NCBI GenBank assembly: GCA_946531975.1 | Contig: CAMNAY010000022.1 | Span: forward strand, 1 to 12,079 | Origin: an uncultured Ruminococcus sp. | GTDB taxonomy: Bacteria > Bacillota > Clostridia > Oscillospirales > Ruminococcaceae | DNA: 12,079 bases | Reading direction: 5' to 3' | In this document: piece by piece, positions 6,972 to 12,079 of the stretch | Numbering within the stretch: position 1 is the stretch's first letter | Layout: each line of letters opens with the position of its first letter | Translations under genes and position numbers: made by a program | Notes under the pieces: model-generated | Databases searched by the model: none | Told to the model about the DNA's origin: nothing | The model's input: the letters and a program-made list of their open reading frames with translations, nothing else

Positions 6972-9418
6972 ATGTTACCAGCTCCTGCGGGGTGCTTTTT
7001 CTGCTGCTTTTCAGCAGCGGCAGCGGCACGCTTTTCCTTGCGCAGCCGCTTCATTGCGGGCTTGAAGGCGTCATATGCCGCACAGTAGATGCGGTAGACG
7101 CGGTCGGCAGTTTCGGGTGCGCAGCGGTCGGCATAGACCGTTTCCTCAAAGCCTTCGAGCAGTTCGCTGAGATCGACCTGAAGGAATTTGCTCTGCTTGT
7201 CGCAGAGTGCGCGTGCAGTGAGTGCCGGATCGGCTTTCCACTGCTTTCTCAGGCGTTGGAATGCAGCCTGTACGGCAGCTGCATTGCGCAGTTTGCGGTA
7301 CTTTCTGCGGAAAAGCTTTTCGCGGATCATCGGGATCAGCCATGCCAGCAGCAGAATTGCCAGCAGACCTGCTGCAAAGAGGAGCAGACCGGCATATTGC
7401 AGCGTGACCAGAACGCCGCTGACTGCGTTTGTTTCGTCGCCGGCCGAGAGTGCGGTCGCATCCATCATCATCCAGCCGTAGCCTGCGATATAGACATCGC
7501 AGAAGGCGTGTGCCTGGTTGGTCGTGATGAGATAGTTGTAGTCCCATGCGGAAGCGGTGTTATAGCCTGGGACGGAGCCGGGCGAATACTGTGACATCAT
7601 ATAGCCCTCAACATACCGTGCAGGGAGACCGGCGGCACGGCAGAGCTGCACCATTGCCGTCGCAAATTGATAGCAGACGCCTGCCTTGTCCCGGAACAGG
7701 AACGCTTCGACATTTGCCGGACGCGGCGCATCGAGCGAATAGGTATACTCGCTGCGGAGATAATCGCGGATTGCGGCTGCTTTGTCATAGTCAGAGGTTT
7801 TGCCCTCCGTGATCTGTGCAGCAAGTGCGCGGATTTCGTCGGTGATGTCCTCTGCATTCGCCTCAAGGTAGACATCAGTGGATAAATAGTTATGGCGCGC
7901 ATCGTAGCATTGCGAAAAGTCGAGATCATCCATCATATACAGCTCGTCGATGAACTCGCCCCATGTATCGCTGCTGCTGACGCGCATCAGTGCCTGCGCT
8001 TCCTCTGTATTTGCAAAGGAATCGCTGAAATAGCGGGACTCCATGTATATCATGGGCACTGTTTCATTGTCTCCGCAGAAGACGATGCCGTTTTCATTCT
8101 GATAGAGCATCCGGATCATACTCGCCCAGGCGTCTGTGGTGTGGAGCGGAGCGGGCATCACGATCACATCAGACGGACCTGCCGCCGTGATCATTAAATT
8201 GTGCTGATAATCCCCCGCGGATTCTTCCGGTGTTTCCAGCAGTTCTTCCAGATGCCACTTTTCTGCAAAATCAGGATGCTTTTCTGCTGCCGTGCGCACC
8301 AGGCTGACCAGATCGGACGGAAGCTGATCGTTCGTCATGGTTTGCAGGCTCTTGCTGACTTCATAGTAACGGTAAATCGACGTATCCGGTTTTCCGTCAG
8401 TCGGGGAAGCCTCCCAGCGGTCGAATCCGTAGTTATAGTTTGTGAAGGTTCGGATGCGGAGATTCAGCGGTTCGTCCGCTTTGCAGTAATAGAGCGGGCG
8501 CGGGTAGGTCCGGGCGGAATAATTGCCGCCGTCGGAGACATCCGCAAAGCCGCTGATCGCGTTTTCGAGGTAGCTGGAGAGCCGCGACAGATTGACCATT
8601 GAGTCAAACGTGGTACGGTCCGCTTTGATCTCAGGCTTTGGCAGCACAAGGATCAGGATGCTTGATGCGGCAAGGAACATGCCGGCAGCAGGCAGAAACC
8701 GTTTGTCCAGCAGTTCGGGTCTGACATTGGAATAGGGGGATTTTTTCCCCGGAGCGGTGAGCTTGCTGACCGTGTCAGGCTGATACGGCTGTACAACATC
8801 GCTGTCCTCTGCGTGTGCCTGCCGGCAGTAGACCATTACGGCGAAATAGCAGAACAGCAGAATGATAATCGAGAGGACCGGCATGGTCTCATTTTCTTTG
8901 GCATAAATTGCAAACGGGAAGACCATGACAACAAACGACATCAGGACGCGGTACCGCACGAAGGTGAAGTAATATGCGATCGACGCGATGAAAAACGTGA
9001 ACAGCAGGAACAGTGCGAGGACATATCCGGGATATGAATCGTTCATGATCGACTGCGGCGTGAAGAACCAGACCCAGAACTGAATCCGCGTTCCGCTGCC
9101 GGAGGGACCGAACGTGACTGTATTGTAGCCCAGATCGGTCAGAATTCTGACTGCGCCGAGAAAGAGCAGACCGCAGAGCAGGTATGCAGCCGACCCGATG
9201 AACATATGCTGCTTCATGTAGTCGAACAGGCGGAACAGTCCTGCCTGAATCACGATCGAGAGCAAAATCCAGACCGGTGTCCAGAGCGGGGCATAATGGT
9301 AGAGAATGCCGGCGACAACGGTCACGGAGAACAGCAGGGGAATGCGCTTTGGCTGGATCAGCCAGTTTAGCAGACGGCTGAGCACAGGGCTGCGCTGCAG
9401 AATATTCGTGTTTGCCAA
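6968..9418 (-). CDS. Multi-pass membrane protein with an extracytoplasmic transglutaminase domain
   Basis: An 816-residue protein of the TgpA-like class. About six or seven hydrophobic segments lie in residues 26-260. A large outer region of about 400 residues follows, then one segment at about 670-695 and a basic cytoplasmic tail rich in K, R and A. The transglutaminase-like fold sits at about 525-660. Its presumed triad is C582 (AGVCYQFA), H637 (QAHAFCDVY) and D653 (MMDATA), so it looks catalytically intact. Such domains are cysteine peptidases or amidotransferases; the substrate is unknown. The start is TTG, since an in-frame stop lies two codons upstream and the next Met is residue 68, inside the membrane region. 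GGTGAT lies 5 nt before it. MoxR-DUF58-transglutaminase cassettes are widespread, with a suspected envelope role. Confidence 0.92.
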   Translation of the reverse strand: MANTNILQRSPVLSRLLNWLIQPKRIPLLFSVTVVAGILYHYAPLWTPVWILLSIVIQAGLFRLFDYMKQHMFIGSAAYLLCGLLFLGAVRILTDLGYNTVTFGPSGSGTRIQFWVWFFTPQSIMNDSYPGYVLALFLLFTFFIASIAYYFTFVRYRVLMSFVVMVFPFAIYAKENETMPVLSIIILLFCYFAVMVYCRQAHAEDSDVVQPYQPDTVSKLTAPGKKSPYSNVRPELLDKRFLPAAGMFLAASSILILVLPKPEIKADRTTFDSMVNLSRLSSYLENAISGFADVSDGGNYSARTYPRPLYYCKADEPLNLRIRTFTNYNYGFDRWEASPTDGKPDTSIYRYYEVSKSLQTMTNDQLPSDLVSLVRTAAEKHPDFAEKWHLEELLETPEESAGDYQHNLMITAAGPSDVIVMPAPLHTTDAWASMIRMLYQNENGIVFCGDNETVPMIYMESRYFSDSFANTEEAQALMRVSSSDTWGEFIDELYMMDDLDFSQCYDARHNYLSTDVYLEANAEDITDEIRALAAQITEGKTSDYDKAAAIRDYLRSEYTYSLDAPRPANVEAFLFRDKAGVCYQFATAMVQLCRAAGLPARYVEGYMMSQYSPGSVPGYNTASAWDYNYLITTNQAHAFCDVYIAGYGWMMMDATALSAGDETNAVSGVLVTLQYAGLLLFAAGLLAILLLAWLIPMIREKLFRRKYRKLRNAAAVQAAFQRLRKQWKADPALTARALCDKQSKFLQVDLSELLEGFEETVYADRCAPETADRVYRIYCAAYDAFKPAMKRLRKEKRAAAAAEKQQKKHPAGAGNI

Positions 9419-9423
9419 TTCAT

Positions 9424-9429
9424 ATCACC
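9424..9429 (-). promoter_or_regulatory. Weak ribosome binding site supporting the TTG start
   Basis: On the minus strand GGTGAT precedes TTG 9418 by 5 nt and matches the 3' part of the Shine-Dalgarno consensus. An in-frame TGA two codons before the TTG excludes any earlier start. An ATG 4 nt upstream is in another frame and opens only 18 codons. Confidence 0.55.
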
Positions 9430-9450
9430 ACACTTTTTGTAGGGTTGTAA

Positions 9451-9476
9451 GACTGCCGGCACAGCGTGCGGCGGTC
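9451..9476 (-). other. Intercistronic stem-loop at the DUF58 stop codon
   Basis: GACTGCCG (9451-9458) and CGGCGGTC (9469-9476) form an 8-bp stem with one mismatch and a 10-nt loop. On the minus strand it overlaps the TGA of the DUF58 gene and has no U-run behind it. It lies in the only loose junction of the operon. It could tune the ratio of DUF58 protein to transglutaminase, but that is a guess. Confidence 0.4.
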
Positions 9477-10764
9477 AGCTCTCTCCGCCTGCCTGCAAGA
9501 GCTGATGCTCAGCGGTCACGAGCCAGAGAGAGCCGTTTTTCGGAACAGTAAACTGATCTGCGTCCTGCTCCGGTACAGCGAGATAGAGCGGCTTTGGGAA
9601 GCGCTCAAGCGCTGTCATGGTATTGGCACCGGTATGTGTTGTGAAGAACAGCAGCAGTGCGCTGCCCTCCTGCATCAGCTCCGGCGGAATGACCGGCAGA
9701 CCGCTGAGCGCTTCTTCCGGACGGCAGCCGCCCCGAAGCAGATTGATGGACTCAACGGTGAGCTGTTCGGGATTTTCCACGGAAATACTGTTCCATGCGC
9801 CGGCCTGATCGGCATAGGACAGCTTGCAGGGGTAACCGTATTTTGCGCAGAGCATCAGAAAGCCCAGCGCTGTCTCGATCAGCTCCTCCTCGGTTCTCAG
9901 GCGGGTTTCCGGAGGCAGCTCCCGCAGGTCTCTGCGGAAATCCAGTACAACAGAGAGCCGTGCGACCGCGATCGGTTCGTCCTTCCGCACCATAAGATGC
10001 CGCCGCTTGGAGGACAGCTTCCAGTTGATGCGTTTGAGTGAATCGCCGGGGATGTAGTCGCGGTGTTCATAGCCGGGCGTAGCAGAGGCGGAGGAGACCG
10101 GTGCAGATTCACTTTCCTCGTCGGCATCGGCAACGGCAGTCGTGACCGTCCGGAACAGGGCATTGCCGGCTTTCAGCTCCGGAATGTCGGGTGTCACCAG
10201 CAGTGTCTCCGCGCAGGTGAGCGGCAGCCTGAACCGGAACATTGAGAAATAATCCGAGAGCTGCACCTGCTCCAGCGATACAGTGCCCGCGCCGCAGAAG
10301 CGGGTTGTGACCGGAATCCGGTATTCTGCTTCGCGCTCGGTGCTGAGCGCAAGGCAGAGCGGGAGTGCATCCGGTGTCAGCATGGTTCTGCGGTTTTTGC
10401 GCCATTTGGAATAGTTGAGTTTGGCGATCAGGGAACCGTCAGAAGACGGACGCGGCGGCGGTTCCTTGGCATTGGGGTTCAGCGGTGCGAAATGCGCATC
10501 CGTTTTGAGGATGAGGCGCAGAAAGGGCATCGGGAGCGGCGTGTCCTTTTCGAGTAAGATGACCGCAGTCTCGGTGCGCTGTTTTGCTGCGGAATCGGGC
10601 AGCTTCAGGCTGATGCGGATTTTGTTGCGCACATACAGGGTCATAATGAGCGACAGAACCGGCATCAGAATCAGAAACGCGAGCATCATCACGCCGATCG
10701 CACCGTCCATATAGAGCATAAAGATGACCGCAATGCCGATCGCACAGAAATATCCGACCGTCAT
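9475..10764 (-). CDS. DUF58-domain protein, partner of the MoxR ATPase
   Basis: A 429-residue protein with two N-terminal hydrophobic stretches (about 4-20 and 22-44), hence membrane-anchored. The DUF58 signature is at about 233-262: YEHRDYIPGDSLKRINWK, then a conserved basic stretch and LMVRKDE. Family members are usually encoded beside MoxR ATPases, and the C-terminal half resembles a von Willebrand A fold. Here the strand that would carry the metal site reads VVLDFRRDL (272-280). It keeps one Asp but lacks the DxSxS serines, so metal binding is doubtful. The ATG overlaps the MoxR stop (ATGA), with only a weak upstream GGA, so translation is probably coupled. A 56-nt gap separates it from the transglutaminase gene. 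Confidence 0.9.
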   Translation of the reverse strand: MTVGYFCAIGIAVIFMLYMDGAIGVMMLAFLILMPVLSLIMTLYVRNKIRISLKLPDSAAKQRTETAVILLEKDTPLPMPFLRLILKTDAHFAPLNPNAKEPPPRPSSDGSLIAKLNYSKWRKNRRTMLTPDALPLCLALSTEREAEYRIPVTTRFCGAGTVSLEQVQLSDYFSMFRFRLPLTCAETLLVTPDIPELKAGNALFRTVTTAVADADEESESAPVSSASATPGYEHRDYIPGDSLKRINWKLSSKRRHLMVRKDEPIAVARLSVVLDFRRDLRELPPETRLRTEEELIETALGFLMLCAKYGYPCKLSYADQAGAWNSISVENPEQLTVESINLLRGGCRPEEALSGLPVIPPELMQEGSALLLFFTTHTGANTMTALERFPKPLYLAVPEQDADQFTVPKNGSLWLVTAEHQLLQAGGES

Positions 10765-11702
10765 TTCGCGGATTCCATCGGCACGGGAACGGTATCGAGA
10801 ACATCTTTCACGACACTGCCCTGATCGCTGAGCTGCGATTTGCCCTTGGGGGAGAGGATGAGTCTGTGCGCAAGGACGTTTTCCGCGATTGCCTTGACGT
10901 CATCGGGAAGAACGAAGTCTCTGCCGCTGAGGAAGGCGTTTGCTTTGGCGGCTTTATAGAGCGCAATGGAGCCGCGGGGCGAAGCGCCGAGCGTCAGTGC
11001 TTCATGCTTGCGGGTTGCGGCAACAATGCGGAGAATGTACTGTTTTACATTATCGGAGACAAAGATTTTTTCGACCTCAGTCTGCAAGCGGAGAATGTCC
11101 TCCGGATGCAGGGCAGGTTCGGTGATATTGCTGAGCGGATTGTGATGCTCTGTACGGGAGAGAATCTGAAGCTCCTCCTCCTCGGATGGGTAGCCCATGC
11201 TGACGCGCATGAAGAAACGGTCCATCTGTGCTTCCGGAAGATGATAGGTGCCGTAGGTTTCGACCGGATTCTGTGTTGCAAGCACCATGAACGGCTGCGG
11301 GAGCGTATGGGTCACGCCGTCGATCGAGATCTGATGCTCCTCCATGACCTCAAGCAGTGCGGACTGCACCTTCGGGGAGGCGCGGTTGATCTCGTCAGCA
11401 AGCAGAAAATTGCACATTGCGGCGCCGGGGCGGTACTCCAGTTCAAACGTATTCTGGTTGACCATAGAGTAGCCGGTGATATCGGAAGGCATGATATCCG
11501 GTGTCAGCTGGATTCGGTTGAAGCTGCCGCCGATTGAGCGGGAGAGCGCGGCTGCAAGCTGTGTTTTGCCGACGCCGGGGACGTCCTCAATGAGAATATG
11601 ACCGTTGCAGAGCAGACCGGCAACGACACAGCGGATGACCTGATCCTTTCCGACGATGACCTTGCCGATGCTGTCTGTCAGCTTTTTTATATCACTATGC
11701 AT
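10761..11702 (-). CDS. MoxR-family AAA+ ATPase, first gene of the operon
   Basis: A 313-residue cytoplasmic AAA+ protein of the MoxR family, which are chaperone-like ATPases thought to act on vWA/DUF58 partners. Walker A is GVGKT (43-47 in EDVPGVGKTQLA). Walker B is LLADEINRASP with D103 and E104. Sensor 1 is ATQNP (N145). The arginine finger is R162 in EAQMDRFF, and sensor 2 is R243 in GASPRG. All key residues are present and the length is normal. ATG 11702 is chosen because GAGGT (11710-11714) lies 7 nt upstream. An in-frame ATG at 11735 sits at about the predicted transcription start and would add 11 unconserved residues. Its stop overlaps the DUF58 start. Confidence 0.95.
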   Translation of the reverse strand: MHSDIKKLTDSIGKVIVGKDQVIRCVVAGLLCNGHILIEDVPGVGKTQLAAALSRSIGGSFNRIQLTPDIMPSDITGYSMVNQNTFELEYRPGAAMCNFLLADEINRASPKVQSALLEVMEEHQISIDGVTHTLPQPFMVLATQNPVETYGTYHLPEAQMDRFFMRVSMGYPSEEEELQILSRTEHHNPLSNITEPALHPEDILRLQTEVEKIFVSDNVKQYILRIVAATRKHEALTLGASPRGSIALYKAAKANAFLSGRDFVLPDDVKAIAENVLAHRLILSPKGKSQLSDQGSVVKDVLDTVPVPMESAK

Positions 11703-11709
11703 AGCAGAA

Positions 11710-11714
11710 ACCTC
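11710..11714 (-). promoter_or_regulatory. Ribosome binding site that fixes the MoxR start
   Basis: On the minus strand GAGGT stands 7 nt before ATG 11702. Together with the promoter position, it favours this start over the earlier in-frame ATG at 11735. Confidence 0.65.
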
Positions 11715-11738
11715 ACAATCGTATAGAATTACCATTAT

Positions 11739-11767
11739 ATTATAGCATATTATATTGAAAAGTGCAA
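11739..11767 (-). promoter_or_regulatory. Extended -10 promoter of the MoxR-ilvBN operon
   Basis: On the minus strand TTGCAC (11767-11762) is followed, after 17 bp, by a perfect TATAAT (11744-11739). The extended -10 bases TGC lie at 11747-11745. Transcription should start near 11732, giving a leader of about 30 nt with room for a ribosome site but not for a riboswitch or attenuator. The other five genes show no gap large enough for a convincing promoter apart from the 56 nt before the transglutaminase gene. Confidence 0.83.
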
Positions 11768-11905
11768 TGGGAGATGCAAAAAAGTCTCAGAATGAAATCA
11801 TCGGAGCCGCGCAAAGGCGGCGCCGTGACGCAGGGCATCCTTTTCTGAATTCATACAAATTCCCGCGCTTACCGGTCAGTTTTCAGACCTTTTTGGCTTT
11901 TCATC
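11768..11905. other. Intergenic spacer between divergent promoters
   Basis: No coding region is supported here. The only structure noted is an imperfect inverted repeat, 11802-11810 with 11817-11825, a 9-bp GC-rich stem with one A-G mismatch. It lies about 35 nt upstream of the moxR -35 box and has no U-tract directly behind it. It could be a protein-binding site upstream of the operon promoter, but there is no evidence beyond symmetry. Confidence 0.35.
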
Positions 11906-11934
11906 TTGCGGGAACGGCACGCTTATGCTATGAT
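11906..11934 (+). promoter_or_regulatory. Extended -10 promoter of a putative small RNA
   Basis: TTGCGG (11906-11911), a 17-bp spacer, then TATGAT (11929-11934) preceded by TGC (11926-11928). The layout is the same as at the other three promoters of the window. It points away from moxR; transcription should start near 11941. Confidence 0.72.
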
Positions 11935-11940
11935 ATACAC

Positions 11941-12030
11941 GATGCAGGGTTCTCCATAAGCTCTGCCATCATCCTTACAAAAGCAATGCTGCGCGGTATG
12001 CATTTTTTGCTGCCGCGCAGCATTGTTTTT
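11941..12030 (+). ncRNA. Candidate small RNA, about 90 nt, two stem-loops
   Basis: The stretch is bounded by a predicted start site and a strong intrinsic terminator, with no credible open frame between. The first stem-loop pairs 11941-11951 with 11959-11970 around a 7-nt loop, with one bulged base. A single-stranded linker (11971-11983) follows, then the 13-bp terminator stem. This two-hairpin, U-tailed layout is typical of trans-acting bacterial sRNAs. I recognise no known RNA family in it. The alternative is the terminated leader of a gene to the right of the window; only 49 nt beyond the terminator are visible. Both ends are predicted. Confidence 0.55.
11984..12030 (+). terminator. Strong intrinsic terminator of the candidate small RNA
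   Basis: A perfect 13-bp stem (11984-11996 with 12013-12025) closes a 16-nt loop and is followed by five T (12026-12030). On the minus strand the same stem is followed by a weaker T-run (CTTTTG), so it might also stop leftward transcription coming from outside the window. Confidence 0.9.
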
Positions 12031-12079
12031 CAAGTAAAATCAAGACTTGTCCCGGTAAAATTCCGACAACTCTGCTGCA

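Noticed and set aside
11703..11735. Longer MoxR start at ATG 11735
   Set aside because: It coincides with the predicted transcription start, has no ribosome site, and adds 11 residues outside the family.
11802..11825. GC-rich inverted repeat as a terminator
   Set aside because: It has one mismatch and no adjacent T-run on either strand; the nearest T-run on the minus strand is about 15 nt away.
11928..11969. 13-codon open frame on the minus strand upstream of moxR, with AAGGA in front, as a leader peptide
   Set aside because: It lies upstream of the moxR promoter, overlaps the plus-strand promoter and small-RNA unit, has no promoter of its own in view, and its codons show no run of Val, Leu or Ile that would suit ilv attenuation.
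1..12079. CRISPR array, insertion sequence, prophage or defence island
   Set aside because: No regularly spaced direct repeats, transposase or integrase motifs, or terminal inverted repeats were seen.

Overview
The window looks like a chromosomal segment of a Gram-positive, low-to-mid-GC clostridium, most like the Ruminococcus/Oscillospiraceae group. That is inferred from the gene families (DUF815 ATPase, internalin-type leucine-rich repeats, a lipobox von Willebrand A protein), the strong Shine-Dalgarno sites and the extended -10 promoters. Nothing in the sequence fixes the species. I see no transposase, integrase, prophage gene, CRISPR array or attachment site, so this reads as core chromosome, not a mobile island.

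Left part, plus strand. Bases 1-25 look like the last bases of a 5S rRNA gene, so an rRNA operon probably ends here. A strong terminator follows (30-67). Next come an extended -10 promoter (89-117) and tRNA-Gln(TTG) with an encoded CCA (140-214). After a hairpin with no U-tract comes a membrane-anchored leucine-rich-repeat protein (311-1870), which may be read through from the tRNA promoter. A second promoter (2001-2029) drives a secreted lipoprotein with a von Willebrand A domain (2066-3412). A bidirectional terminator (3463-3504) separates it from the converging operon.

Right part, minus strand. A tight six-gene operon runs leftward from a promoter at 11767-11739: MoxR AAA+ ATPase, DUF58 protein, transmembrane transglutaminase, DUF815 AAA+ ATPase, then ilvB and ilvN (acetolactate synthase large and small subunits). 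Three of the five junctions are ATGA overlaps. One is a 10-nt gap. Only the DUF58/transglutaminase junction is loose; it has 56 nt, a stem-loop and a TTG start. MoxR-DUF58-transglutaminase is a widespread cassette of uncertain cell-envelope function. Its fusion into one transcription unit with the first step of branched-chain amino-acid synthesis is the most unusual feature of the layout.

Far right, 11745-12079, has no protein gene. It holds the moxR promoter and, divergently, a complete promoter-to-terminator unit (11906-12030). That unit would make a free RNA of about 90 nt with two stem-loops, which is the best candidate here for an undescribed element.
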